Shown here: piece by piece, positions 45,036 through 59,100 of the stretch
How the letters are laid out: every line of letters begins with the position of its first letter
Numbering within the stretch: position 1 is the stretch's first letter
Assembly (NCBI GenBank): GCA_023634235.1
Contig: JAMKCF010000011.1
Span: 4,544,001-4,608,000, forward strand
Direction of reading: 5' to 3'
DNA length: 64,000 bases
Origin: Pisaster brevispinus
Taxonomy: Eukaryota > Echinodermata > Asteroidea > Forcipulatida > Asteriidae
The notes under the pieces: model-generated
Databases searched by the model: none
What the model was told of the DNA's origin: nothing
What the model saw: only the letters and a program-made list of their open reading frames with translations
Position numbers and translations under genes: made by a program

Positions 45036-46854
45036 GTGAGTGTTCTCTTATTTATGGCTTGTTGAAAACTTTCTTCTAGCATTCCACTGTGTGGTTTATA
45101 ATAAGTTAATTAAGATTTGTGCGTTGCCTTTTTTCTGGGAAATGTTTTCATCTCTTTTTCCTTCATTGCCAGAAACAGATGTTTACAAATGTACAATAAA
45201 AACAATCAATACATTTCCACACAGGTTCTTCTTGAAAACAAAGGCCTTCAAGTAAGGTTTTCTGCAATTATCATTATCCCTGGAAGTAAGGAATTCCCTC
45301 TTCCAGAAAAACACTACTTTTCTATCACCTTAAGATGTTTTTTCTGGAAAAATTTATGAATTTACTCAGATTTCAAGAACCAAAAGTGTATCAACCCTTT
45401 GTGATGTCTTTTGCTCTTCAGAAAATTTAAGTTCATTGTGTGCCTAAAAAGAAGGGTGTTAGGCCTGTATTCTTCACTCCAGGCACACACTACTTCATGC
45501 CCCACAGTAATAGAAGGTCTCAAGCAATGAAACGGCTCCTGATAAAACAAAAAAGGGGGCATTACTGTTACATTTTCGTTGCATGATTTACCCCGAATGG
45601 CATGTTTTCACATTCCCATGCAGAATTTAACATTTCTATAATGACTTATGAATGGCAGAAACTGATCAAACCTTCATGCTCAGTTTTCTTGAAACACAAT
45701 TTTGCACATTAATTGCTGACGGTCGTTCTCCTGTAAGACTGTGGGTACGTCCTCCTTCCGGACACAGAATGAGTTGCACTACTCCTTGTAAAGGGAATGT
45801 TCAACCATGACAGACAGAGGGTTCAAACTTACGTGTACATGTAGGCCTAACACAACAAAGTAGACTTTTATTATTTCAAATGCTTTGCATCAAACAGAGG
45901 CAGGCGTTTTGCTTTCTTTTGTTTGTTATTCTTCTTTGTTTAAAGATGATACAGGAATCCTTTTGTACAAAGTTTGACTTTTGTTATCGTTTGTTATTGT
46001 TTTATTTGTTATTTATTTGTTTACTTATTTATAAATTGTTATTGTTCACTTTTATTTATGTATTTATTATTTTTAATTAGGGGGGGGGGCGACGTGAACT
46101 TATGCTCAGTACAAAGAGCCATACAAAGTTGTTTAATGTAGTTTATTTCTATGATGACATTTGATTAGATGAAGAGTAATCCTGTGAATTACAATGACAC
46201 TCAAATCTGCATCATGTGTCCCTGTACCTCCCAGACAGACAGACAAACAAACAAACAGTCAATAGGTGCTGTTTACCAGTCATGGACTAATGATCTCTTG
46301 GACTTCACCTGTTTCTCAACCGTTGAAAACACAAACAATGACAATGTCTGGTGATACCTGTTGAACTATGCCCTGTATTGTCCTTACTACCATAGCGCCA
46401 GTATAGAAAGATGGCAAGGTGTCCTGTAAAATACTGATTCTTCGGGTTGTCAATATTGACTGATAAAATATTAGGATGTCCTTTGATGCATTCTCAAAGG
46501 TTGCCATGGGCTACAAACTGAAGTTATGTATTATTATTAACAAAGGACAGACTGTGAAATAAAACCACAAAGTTTAGTACATCTGACAGCACTTTTCAAT
46601 TGAGTTTGGAACTTCTGAACGTCTCAATTTAATCTAGATGCAAAAGTGTTTTCTGTCACATTGACGTGGAGTGTAAGAGGAGAATGACAGTGTTATTGTA
46701 TTATGAGGTAATATACAGTGGCAGGAAAACTGAGACTGGCCGGAGGGATGGTGGTGATGACACACTTATGTATGACCTCACTCAAATAGTCACAAAATAA
46801 TATTGAGCATTGCAATGCTCTGTGTCCTGTCTCAAATTAACACGGACTCTTTAT

Positions 46855-47250
46855 GCTATTCAACACAAGAAGGAACAACTCAATCAAATGATTCATCTAA
46901 CTGAAATCATCAAACTCTATGAAATGATTTATAATACTGAAATTATCAAGCTCAATGAAACGATTTACAATACTGAAATTATCACAAACTCATTCAAATG
47001 ATTTATCAAACTGAAATCATCAAACTCAATCACGTGATTTATTAAACTGAAATCATCAAACTCAATCAAATGATTTATCAAACTGAAATCAACTAATTCA
47101 ATCAAATGATTTATCAAACTGAAATCATCAAACTCAATCAAATGATTTATCAAACTGAAATCAACTAATTCAATCAAATGATTTATCAAACTGAAATCAT
47201 CAAAATCAATCAAATGATTTATCAAACTGAAATCATCAAACTCAATCAAC
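46855..47250. repeat. Tandem array of a 36-bp unit, first part
   Basis: About eleven copies of a unit containing CAAATGATTTATCAAACTG and AAATCATCAAACTCAAT, with point changes increasing to the left. The length is divisible by three, so the minus strand reads a 12-residue repeat; it is not a gene. Confidence 0.85.
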
Positions 47251-47512
47251 AGTCCCTTTCACACAACACAAATTTCCTGGGAAATTCTTAGGAAAAATAT
47301 TGATATTTTCACACTTGAATTGCTAACCCTTGAAAACTCTTGGGAAAATTCATTTCCTGGGAAATACATGGCCCTGGTTGGGAGTAGGGTTAAGGGAGAT
47401 AACCCTAGGGTTAGAATCTTGTTGTCTGCATTTTCCTAGGAAAATGGCATCAAGTGTGAAATGAACCTTGAGTTTCCTGGGAATTGGCTCGGTAGTGTGA
47501 AAAGGGTTAAAC
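47251..47512. mobile_element. MITE-like insertion splitting the 36-bp array
   Basis: CCCTTTCACAC at 47254-47264 and GTGTGAAAAGGG at 47495-47506 are terminal inverted repeats. TTTCCTGGGAA or a close relative occurs four times inside (about 47272, 47350, 47433 and 47470). The sequence is unlike the array on both sides. Confidence 0.6.
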
Positions 47513-47895
47513 AACTAATCAAACTTTATCACCAAACTCAATCAAACCATGCCCTCATGAAACTCAATCAAACAACTCACCAAACTCAATCAAACCACTC
47601 AATAAACTCAATCAAACACTCATCAAACTCAAATCAAACACTCGTCAAACTCAATCATTAAACTCAAACAAACCACTCATCAAACTCAATCAAACACTCA
47701 TCAAACTCAATCAAACCACTCATCAAACTTAATTATTAAATTCAATCAAACAGTCCATCAAGCTCAACTAAAGACTCATCAAACTCGATCATCAAACTCA
47801 GTAATCAAACTCAATCAAACCACTCCACAAACTTAATCATCAAACTCAATCAAACCACTCATTAAACTCAATCAAACAATTCATCCAACTCAATT
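47513..47895. repeat. Tandem array related to the 36-bp unit, second part
   Basis: Shortened and diverged units of CATCAAACTCAATCAAACCA (about 18-24 bases) continue on the far side of the insertion. The shared CAAACTCAATCAAA core shows the same origin as 46855-47250. Confidence 0.8.
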
Positions 47896-47899
47896 TTCT

Positions 47900-50800
47900 A
47901 GTCACATTGAATATCTTACAGGTATATCGTACTCACTGAAGAAATGTCGTTAATTTAATTACAGCTGATTGGTGCTGTACTTTGCTGTTGTTTTTGTATT
48001 ATTTATTGTATTCTTACAATAGTCTTTGAGAAACAATGTCCATCAACATGAATCCTGTCTTCTTCAAACCCTCTAGATTCACAACGCAGGTTGTGCTGGA
48101 TTCTTTATTAGTCATCATAAAGACTTCTGCCAATATATATAAAAACAACAGCCTGATATCATACACCGCATATCCTGTCACTTTTTGATTTGTTAAACCC
48201 TACCCTTATTCCTTGCAGTCGAGTCACATATGGCTATTTTCAACAAAACAAGTTTTTATGAAGTTCTTGCAGTAGCTGTTATCTTTAATAGCAGGTTGTT
48301 CTCCAGGAACCGTAAACTCTGAACTTGATGGTTGCCTGGGTTAATCTAACAGGGCTTCTAAACCCTAAATATAGATCCACTGAAAGCATAAACACTATAA
48401 TGTAGACCATAAATATTGTGGGTGAAACTTTAAGGTCTTCTGGTTTCTTTGAATTTACAAACCTCCTCTCTACACATCACCTGTAATCGTGTGGGGACTT
48501 TACAAGCAATACAATGATGGCTGTTGTTCTGTGGTCATTATATGTCAGTGCCAAGCTATGAGTTTGGTTCTTTACAAATGGTTTTTTTTTTGTCAGTGGC
48601 AAGGATAATTTATAGGGCTGTAGAATTTGTGTGTGTAATATGTCATGGAGTTAAAGGTAGACCTACTTTATGTGTTACATGCAATGTAATTTCCTTCCCA
48701 AGACATTTTTGTTGTTTATCCCCCAATAAAATGTTGAAATAACCTGTTATTATGTATACAGCTGAAAACCAGCGAGTCATTCAGATCATGGGGATATTTT
48801 TGATTTGAAGATAACATTTAACATTCTAATATCATTAAACTATGGAGAATTAAGCAATCGATCTTACTCTATCCAAATCCCTGGACTTCTTTTAGGTTAT
48901 CACAGAATCCCTAGTCTACACTTTAACCCTAGACCATTAGCCATATCTCTATATTGTTGATATTAAGTGTTTACATAAATATTTATAGAAAGCCTGGTAG
49001 CCAGTGGTGCATGTAATGGCTGGCTTGTAAGGTCACTGTGGTCAGCTTGGTATGTGACCTTAGGGTATAAGAGGGCAGTGGAGATCATTTAAGGTCATCT
49101 AAGGACAAACTGGAACATGTAAGTATTAGATCATTGTTTATAATACTTGCCTTTCAGAGAAGGTTGTATGGGTGGAAGATAAGGGGATTTGAAAGCCAAG
49201 GTCTCTAGGTTAATGGTCCGAAGTTGTGGAAATCTCTGACCTAGTGACCTAATTGTGTAATAGTAGGGCCTATAGCTGTAGGGGGGAGGCACAAAATGTG
49301 AGTTTACTCTAAATTGATCACAGCTTCATGGAAACTATGAAGGAATTGTTCGTTTACTCATTCTAATTCTCATGCTTTCAAGGTGCAAATGAAAATGTCA
49401 TAATTGACTTTCAGTCAACCAATCAAAAAATGTAGGCTATGTAGTGCTGGTGTTACTAACTCGTTAATGAAAAAGTATAGGTTTTGAAAGAAATGTTGCA
49501 CACTGTTGAATTTTTCTCAGACAGTGCATCAAGTGGTACTATTTTGGGGATTTTGTTTTAGTAAGCTTTGATCTCTTCTCTTTGACAATTTTGAACTTAG
49601 GTCATTAATAATATGGTATTTTGTCTTTCAATGAAACAACATTAGAATATAAAGTGTGGACAAGTTTTAGGAAAAGGTTGGATTAATGATTTAGGTTTAG
49701 CAAAATGTCATAAAGGACATTATTATGCCCCCAATCCCTTGTTTCAATCTGTATGTAACCCACCCGGCATGGTTAATTATCGTGTCAGCACACACGGTTC
49801 TAACAAAATGCTTGGCTTTGAACCTGGCAAACCTTTTGTGCAGTGTTCACCAATTCCTCCAGCTTCAAAACAAACTCTTCTCAATAATAAAAAAAAAAAA
49901 AAAAAAGTCAGACTGTTTAGTTACACAGCAATGATCCATAACCTAGCAAATCGGCATTGAGCCAAACAGTTACCAACCTGTGAAAATAAACTCAGTGCTG
50001 CGTGACCCAGTGCTGGGCTTATTTGGGATGTCACCACCCTGAACAGTATGTATTTTCATGGTGGAATTCCAAACGCATTATTCATATTTTCAGCGTAAAC
50101 AAGCTGTCAGGGTTTTCCAACGATGGAAACATTCCACCATGAGGAAGTAGATCATGATATCCGCTAGTGGCATTTTCTTAGAGAAGTTTTTCTTTTTTTT
50201 ATTCCTGAGGAAGATGATCAATTGCTTTCTGAGAATAATTTGTTGACCGTAATACGTACTTGTCAATGAGTGTTTTTTAATGGTTTGAATGAAAATATTA
50301 AACCAATACTATGAGCAACTAGGCTTTATAATGTCACTTCATAGTGACTTTGGAAGTTGACGACAATTCTTTCAAAACTTATTATCTCATTGAAACAAAG
50401 ACAGAAAAAAAATTAAGAAAGGTTTGGCTTATAGTGGAAAATGTTGCAGTTTTATGCAACTTTGGAGCAAAACTGCTGCTACTGCTATGATTCTATGATT
50501 TATATTCTCTTGGAATCAAGATAGGGTATACTATTTGTAATGCTGGAAAAACTAACTGCCACTTCACACACTCACACTCACAGCAAGAGACCGTTATCCT
50601 GCTGTGGGCCATTTGATCATGTTCCTAGTGTTACACTATATGGCAATAATCACATTGTAATAATGGACCAGACTCCAAGCATCCTTAGCCTCACTTTGGC
50701 TACATTTAGTTCCATGCAACAAAACACATAACAGTGATGTCTCTCATTTGATAGTTTGTACCATTCACTGTTTCTACTAGACTAGGATGGGCAAAGGGTT

Positions 50801-51415
50801 CATAATGTGAGCTCAGTCTTTATAGTTTGACTCTAACCAGCTGGAGTGTCAGGTTGAGAGCATCTAGAAAGGCCAAACCTGTTTGTTGTTAAAACCATGC
50901 TCCTAACGGTGAAGCCATTGTGTTATCACATAAGGGTGAGAGCATAATGAAAAAGAAATGATCCCTTGTTGGCTGACTGGTTGTGTACTATGTAACAATT
51001 AAACAGTTACTTGTGAAGACATCCATCTATGCATTTTTGAATGAGTTTGACCCATTGCTTGCCTACGGATCCTCTTTTTGTCCGATACTATCATCTGGTA
51101 ATGTTTTTAATGTTTTTCCTCTCCAAGCCTTAACTTCTGAGTTTTCAGACATAAACAAAAAAAAACACTAAAAGACTACATTTTGGAAGATGATAAATCT
51201 AGTGGGTTAACGTCTCTCGATTCAATTCAATTCAGTTCACGGTATTTTCACATCAAAGCACATATTCATATAGTTGGAGTAGAACAATAAAATAGCTAGT
51301 CAATTGTGATAGAAATAGTATGTAATATAAGTGACCAAGAACAAAAGAGCTGTAAAGATCTGGAGGTTGTGCATTGAAGATAATGAAGTGAGATCTTTGA
51401 CTGTATGGGTTTGTT
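47900..51415. other. Region without convincing genes
   Basis: AT-rich unique sequence. GGTCACTGTGGTCAGCTTGG near 49030 looks like an RCC1 GQLG word but is bounded by stops. A 17-base A tract lies at about 49890. Confidence 0.45.
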
Positions 51416-51419
51416 AATA

Positions 51420-53145
51420 GTTGGGCTTATTAATTAGAATACCTGTTGTTGGTGTGCCCTGTGGATTGCAGAGCTGGGCTTGTTCATAGTTGGGCTTATT
51501 AGAATACCTGTTGTTGGTGTGCCCTGTGGATTGCAGAGCTGGGCTTGTTCATAGTTGGGCTTATTTGAATACCTGTTGTTGGTGTGCCCTGTGGATTGCA
51601 GAGCTGGGCTTGTTCATAGTTGGGCTTATTAGAATACCTGTTGTTGGTGTGCCCTGTGGATTGCAGAGCTGGGCTTGTTCATAATTGGGCTTATTAGAAT
51701 ACCTGTTGTTGGTGTGCCCTGTGGATTGCAGAGCTGGGCTTGTTCATAATTGGGCTTATTTGAATACCTGTTGTTGGTGTGCCCTGTGGATTGCAGAGCT
51801 GGGCTTGTTCATAGTTGGGCTTATTTGAATACCTGTTGTTGGTGTGCCCTGTGGATTGCAGAGCTGGGCTTGTTCATAGTTGGGCTTATTTGAATACCTG
51901 TTGTTGGTGTGCCCTGTGGATTGCAGAGCTGGGCTTGTTCATAGTTGGGCTTATTAGAATACCTGTTGTTGGTGTGCCCTGTGGATTGCAGAGCTGGGCT
52001 TGTTCATAATTGGGCTTATTAGAATACCTATTGTTGGTGTGCCCTGTGGATTGCAGAGCTGGGCTTGTTCATAATTGGGCTTATTAGAATACCTGTTGTT
52101 GGTGTGCCCTGTGGATTGCAGAGCTGGGCTTGTTCATAGTTGGGCTTATTAGAATACCTGTTGTTGGTGTGCCCTGTGGATTGCAGAGCTGGGCTTGTTC
52201 ATAATTGGGCTTATTAGAATACCTGTTGTTGGTGTGCCCTGTGGATTGCAGAGCTGGGCTTGTTCATAATTGGGCTTATTAGAATACCTGTTGTTGGTGT
52301 GCCCTGTGGATTGCAGAGCTGGGCTTGTTCATAATTGGGCTTATTAGAATACCTGTTGTTGGTGTGCCCTGTGGATTGCAGAGCTGGGCTTGTTCATAAT
52401 TGGGCTTATTTGAATACCTGTTGTTGGTGTGCCCTGTGGATTGCAGAGCTGGGCTTGTTCATAGTTGGGCTTATTTGAATACCTGTTGTTGGTGTGCCCT
52501 GTGGATTGCAGAGCTGGGCTTGTTCATAGTTGGGCTTATTTGAATACCTGTTGTTGGTGTGCCCTGTGGATTGCAGAGCTGGGCTTGTTCATAGTTGGGC
52601 TTATTAGAATACCTGTTGTTGGTGTGCCCTGTGGATTGCAGAGCTGGGCTTGTTCATAATTGGGCTTATTAGAATACCTGTTGTTTGTGTGCCCTGTGGA
52701 TTGCAGAGCTGGGCTTGTTCATAATTGGGCTTATTAGAATACCTGTTGTTGGTGTGCCCTGTGGATTGCAGAGCTGGGCTTGTTCATAGTTGGGCTTATT
52801 AGAATACCTGTTGTTGGTGTGCCCTGTGGATTGCAGAGCTGGGCTTGTTCATAATTGGGCTTATTAGAATACCTGTTGTTGGTGTGCCCTGTGGATTGCA
52901 GAGCTGGGCTTGTTCATAGTTGGGCTTATTAATTAGAATACCTGTTGTTGGTGTGCCCTGTGGATTGCAGAGCTGGCCTTGTTCATAGTTGGGCTTATTA
53001 GATTACCTGTTGTTGGTGTGCCCTGTGGATTGCAGAGCTGGGCTTGTTCATAATTGGGCATATTAGAATACCTGTTGTTGGTGGGCCCTGTGGATTGCAG
53101 AGCTGGGCTTGTTCATAATTGGGCTTAGGTGTGCCCTGTGGATTG
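51420..53145. repeat. 65-bp minisatellite, about 26 copies, with higher-order structure
   Basis: The unit begins TTGGGCTTATTAGAATACCT, continues GTTGTTGGTGTGCCCTGTGG and ends GGGCTTGTTCATAG. Copies are nearly identical apart from four variant sites (ATAG/ATAA, TTAGAA/TTTGAA, an AATT insertion in the first unit and a near-terminal unit, and rare single changes). The order of variants repeats over eight successive units at 650-base distance. The last copies are truncated. Identical frames of 64 codons at 51490, 51815 and 52465 come from the satellite and are not genes. Confidence 0.95.
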
Positions 53146-53149
53146 GAGA

Positions 53150-56100
53150 GTTTAAAAAGCATTTGTTGCCAACTTGCCTGAATTTATTGTCAAAGGTAAT
53201 GCATTGAAAGAAAGCTCCCTCTCTGACAGTCTCTTATTAGAAAGTCTCTCTTTACTGCACCCTGTGGATAAAAGAGGGGTAGTGTTCAATCATAGCACCC
53301 GAGATGTACCCCAGCATTATAATATTAGCACAATTAATTAATATACTTCATGTACAAAGTCTGACAGGTACACATCTCTTCACATATGTGAGTGTTAAAT
53401 AAGATTTGTCTAATTCCATTGATGAAGCCAATAACTGTTATTGTCAAAAGTGTAAGAAAATGTACTCAACTCATTTGAAATTCTACATTTTCATATCATT
53501 GGCTCAGTGCTTTAAGATCGTTAGTTGCGACTTCACATTTGTTATGGTCAAAAGTGTTGTTAAATAAAAAAATGCTTATTATTTAGAAAAACTAAATCAA
53601 AATCTATAAATAAATGTTTTTCTTTTTGCTAAACAATTACTTTGGAGACCACTCTTGATCAATAAATTCCTTTTACCAGGAGCTCAAAAATATGCAAAAG
53701 CAATTTTATGAAATCTACGCAAACTGCACTAAGGATATATTACTCTGTGACTGTACACTCTTACAAAGTTTGCAAATATACATTAGTTGCTCTAAATTCC
53801 CAAAGTGGTAATTACTTGTTAATTTTGAATCAAAGCTTGTATGAAATTGTGGTTTTTGTTTTGTCTATTCAGTTAAATTTTTCTTCATTCAATCAACAAT
53901 AATCCCATTAAAACTTATTTCCATTCTAGAGGAATCTTTATTCTCAGTAGAAGCTTACTTAACTGTCTCTTTCCCATAAATCACTAAAATCTCACAAATG
54001 TATACTGGGACCTCAACTCCCAGACCCCCCCCCCCCCCCACTCTACCAACGAAAGCTAATTTTGTTATAAATCATCTCCCCTCTTTAGTTTCCTGTGAGA
54101 CCCTCCCACGACCCCCATCCACAAGTTCATCTTACCCAGGCTGCTGTTCCCAGCGAATGATATATCGCCCCCCCTGGTCGTTAGTCAACCCTCTTTGTGT
54201 ATTTTTCCCGGGCATTTCTAAATCTGTTGCCGTGGACACAATAGCTAGGAGGATCCGGGGTCCAGTGCTAAAATAACATTGCTTGCCCCCAGTGACCGAA
54301 GCGTCTACTTTACCCCTACTCAAGGGAACCCAACGATCACAGGAAATCTAACAAGCCAGGAGTGATAGTTTTTCTCAGCAGATTTTTACCACCTCAGGTT
54401 TAAAATGCAATTTGGTTTTTCCTCCACTTCCGTTTCTTATATCAAGTCCCTCTGTATTTTACTGTCACACACTTTAGCAGCTGTAACCCTAGCCTTCACG
54501 CGCGCTCTTCTTCTATTGTTATCTGCCCTCAAGTTATATACATTGCCGGCGAAAAACTCCTCTATTGTTGTTTAGTCTGACGCTTTCACCTGTCAAAATA
54601 TGTTTTTCTTGGGCAACCTGAAATGCCATGATCTCATTTTCCCAGTCTATTTCTCATTTTCATTTCTAGTTTTAACAGGTTCCCCTGCTCAATTTATAGC
54701 CTCCGTAGGCTGTGCTGGGGCAGAAGCGACAGTTAAAAAAAAGTTTGGCAATGGATTTTTCTGTATGGTTTGGAGGTATTTTTGTGTTGTCGGATGGAAT
54801 GGAGAGGCAAGATTGAAATCTAATTGTTGAGAGACCTGTGAACTTGTGCAGCATATCAGCAACAGAAAAAAGTACATGTATGTCCCAGCCCTACTCTTCA
54901 GGCCTGACCAATTTCAAAATTACATTAACAAATTTGTAAGGTCTCTCACCAAATTTGGTAGGAAAGGTTGATCCATGTTTGCCACGGGGAACAAATTGCA
55001 AAGAACTAACTTCCCTCGTGGCGCTGAGGATTCCCTTCAATATTCAACATTGTTTTAAACAAAACACAGAATATTTTTTTAACGCAATTGTGTATAATTT
55101 TATTTGTACGTTAACTGTTGAAATATTGATGGTTTTGACATTTAGTACATGGATGTTTTCCCAGTTGCCACCCTCTTTGTTTTAGGGCACAGCTCGGTAA
55201 GAGCCCAACTGAGACTTGGATACAGTGAAACAGCATATATTGAAGAACAGACTCAATAAAGTCTTTTAAAGCTAGTCTAATGGATAGAAAAAGGCACTAA
55301 GTCAATTAACAGAACAATTATCAGCCCTCCCCAATTTTGTTTAAGTACCACTACTAATAATAATGACAATATACAAATAAATAAATAAATAAATAAAATT
55401 AAAAATAACTAAGAGAAAAAAGAAAGGTTATACGTAAAAATACTGACTTCATCAGAATCGAGACATCTAGGCAAAGACTAATTTCAACAACGTAAGCATA
55501 ACAAATTGCTGAGCAGCAATAAAATAAGTTTTTTTATAGCAGAAAGCACTTTCAATTCAAAAAGTATGACACAAGAGTAGAAAGATTGCTTCAATATAAT
55601 TTGATACGAGTACCAATCAGCCTAGGAAATGATCACACAATGACAAAATGCTTTGTAAAAGTAGTAAGTTTCAGCAACAAACGCAACCAAACATTGTAGC
55701 CATCGTTTTCTAATTTCTGGACAACCTGAGCACTTATTGTTTTACAACTTTTACAAGGTTCCTCTAATGTTTCTCAAATCCTTAAAGACTTCCAAACATG
55801 TACTTTTACTGCAGTCTCTGAACTTCATTCTTAAATTTAAGAACATAAACATCTCCTCTTGACAAGTGACCAAGTTAATGAGGAAAATATGAATTTCTGT
55901 GAGAATTTGATTAGCAAAGGTAAGACTTGTATTGGGTTATTAGTTCACGGTATTGACTTAACATCTTTTAAGATTTGAATTCTAAGCTTGAAGGATAAGA
56001 GTTAATACAAATTCCTCTAACCTTCAATACATCTCATAATAAAGTAGATGATGATGTCATTCATAGCAGACCATCAGAGTTGTTTTGTAGCTCAATTTCA

Positions 56101-59100
56101 GCGTGCTGGGTTTTAACAGATGTTGTTTGTTTTTCTCTGCTATTATTCTTGATCTGCTCTAATTGTGTAAGGTTCATGCACTTTATAATGTTTAGAATTT
56201 TATTGATTTTAAAGGTCTGGAGGTCGTGTGTATTTTGCCATTCTGTGTACTTTTTCCAGTGAAGTGATGTTATACTATAAAACAATGGTAAAATAATTAA
56301 GAGAAAAGGTTATTAATTAGAACAGTAATTAGTTAATAGGTTAGGGTCATACAAAGCCATCAATGTCGACGTTAACCTAAATTCAAGTTTAAACTTTGCC
56401 ACTCCAACATTGCCTAGTGACTATTCACCGATATTACAGCTTCTTTCAACAGCTTCATGAAGACTGTGAGCCTCATGTCATGGGTTCACCTTTTGTAATG
56501 TAGAAGAACTCTTTGCAGTTCTTGTTTTTGGAAGAATTTACAACACTACATTTTTAAAGATGAAGATAAATGTGATAATGGTATTTCTTTTTCAAAATGG
56601 GAACTGTCAAATGAATGTGTGCCTATGAAATAAGGTGCACAAATAAGTACATGCAAACCCAACTTTATACGGAACTTTGGTGCACTTTATTTTGTCAGGT
56701 GAAACAGGTCCTATGTTGACCTCCTTTCCTACTTGCTGCAACACACACTCACACTAATCCATTCATGTGTTGCTTTACAATATTATTGTTATTGCTATAA
56801 ATGTATTGCGATTATATAAATACATTTATATGAGGAACCCCACCATCATGTCTGGATAAATGTCAAGCCCTACCAATCAATCTGCCATGCCATCAACTAA
56901 ACTTCCTCCCCATGCTTACATCTAGGGGTGTGGTGATCATGCCACTTCAACCAGAACCAGGCTGTGCCAATAACTGGGGTTCCTCCCATGTGTATTGTGG
57001 GCGGTACTTGGCATCTAACTTTGTATGTGGATTGCACGTCCGGAACTACTTTATTTATGACGGGCTTTTGGGGTGATAAATTTGGAAAACTTTGTGTGGC
57101 TGAGCTGTTAGGGTATAATGCACATGTACTTGTACATGTAGCTTCCTGAAACATGTGTGTAGCCCTGATATGAACGACTTTACAGTATGAATGTTTGGTT
57201 AAGGTGTTATCCAGTTCAAGAATGTTAGACTCCCTGTTTGTGTGTGGACCAGCAAAGGACTAGTGCATTTACAAGCCCTGTTTACAATATCCAACAGCCA
57301 TATGATTAGATTGCATCAGCATGACTATTTTATTGATTTACACAGTTTGTAGATGTAGTTCCCCCCCCCCCCCCCATCACTTCATTTATGCTGACTTCAC
57401 AAAAACTGTGAACTCTCATGTCAAGTTCAAAGACATTTAAAATTGTTGATTTGCTTTTCGGTTAGAATGCTCTGTAAACTTGTAAACACTTACTTCACCC
57501 TCCCCCCCCCCCCCATTATCACTAAATTGTTGTGAAGAACTTGTAAAAAAAGCCTTTGGAATTTTGTTGGGGGAAGTGGGGGGGGGGAATGGGTCTAGAT
57601 TGATTTTGTTTTCACTGTCTCTGTGACTGAATAAAGTTGAAGCACCTTGACTATCATATGGCTGGCAGATGAGTGTAAAAACACATCACTCTTGTTGAAT
57701 TACCACAGGCAAGGTAACTCCAACCACTGTAAAGCCCCAGTTTATTATTACCTTTCCATTAATAGTTTCTTTTTACATGCGCGGTCATGTGTGAAATGTC
57801 AAAGGTCAATGTATACAGCACCTCTGAACCAAAACTGTATATTGCAGAATCAGAATTGTTATTCAAGTCAAGTCTTCCGTTGAGTATTCTAGACCACAAC
57901 CACAGGAGAAAGCATTCATTCTTTTCATCTTGTTGTGAAGAACACAAACTAAACGTACCATATGGTAGCCACGTACATTAGGAATGAAACAAGTGTGAAC
58001 CAGGTTAGCATGTATTCTTGACAAACATTTGGGGATTCAGGTAAAATGCTTAATGAGATCAACAGAGCTTAAGTGTAAATGTTGGGACAAACTGCGATGC
58101 CAATATGGTTTTTTTCAGAGCCACTTTGTGCGTACCACTTTTCTCAACAGACCTAGTACATGGTCATTGACTTTAACTTTTTTGTCTTGCCTATCACATA
58201 TTTATTATGTTGCATTTGTTGAAAACTTAAGAACTGGAATAAGTATGTAGCTCCAAGAACCAGTGTTGTGGCTTCTCTGAAAACACACAGTCCAAGTTTG
58301 TTTGCATTATACACAACTGACATGAATCTAAATGGCTCAAGCTTTGATATCCCAGAATGCAGACCAGCATTCAGAGCCAAGAGAACACCCACGAAAAGAA
58401 ACATTTCTGTCCAGAAGAGGCAGTGACCCAAACTGAAATCTAATCCAGTAGCTAAGGGCGTGGCCTAAAATCCCTGTTTAGTCTGCAAACCCAGTAACAA
58501 AAGGTATGTGTTCCAATTAAGGTTGACCCATTTTCTTCCATGAAGGAAGAGAAAGCAGCAAGAGAGATCCAGTACACACCCTGATCGGGGGCATCTGGTT
58601 ACTGTGATGACTCCACACTAGATTCTTATTTCAATGTCTGCCCTAGTATGCTGGCGGGGTTAGGGCTTGTTGCTTGACGGCCCCAGCTGAACTTTGTCAA
58701 ATTTCAAATTTAAGAGTATGATTAGGTTAGACTGTTCAAATGCTTATAACCACCCATCTCTCAAGAAAGAGTAAGACTGTTTGTGCTTCTGTTGATTTAC
58801 TTGTGTGCATTATTGATGAGAAAAATTGCATTTTTTTTTTTAAGGAAATAAAATCTAAGCAAATGCTTTATATAAATTTCCTTCAATTTGCTGAGAGTAT
58901 GAGATACTTTCTAATGTTACCTTTTTTTATATTTTTTTATTATCCACTTGAGCATTCATTTTGTTTCCATTTGATTTAATTCTCTCAAATGTTAACTTGA
59001 TTCCTCACAGTTTGATAAATTTTAATGTTCTTTATATGTAACCTTAACTCCCTTGAGTGGTTTACAAGAGTCCTTCGTCACTCTAACAAAATCCAACATT

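Larger units (their letters stand above)
43050..46850. other. Region without convincing genes
   Basis: AT-rich unique sequence with a 13-C tract at 44267, a weak tRNA-like SINE head at 44455-44535 (GGGTCGAATCC B box) and the candidate microexon at 45014. Nothing else could be supported. Confidence 0.45.

Noticed and set aside
46965..47249. 94-residue repeat protein on the minus strand
   Set aside because: It is a simple reading of the 36-bp satellite, without upstream exon, promoter or other coding sign.
49028..49060. GGTCACTGTGGTCAGCTTGG, reading GHCGQLG like an RCC1 blade
   Set aside because: Stops lie immediately before and two codons after it in that frame, and no usable acceptor is present.
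51490..52659. Three nearly identical 64-codon frames
   Set aside because: They are products of the 65-bp minisatellite; 65 is not divisible by three, so each frame closes after three units.
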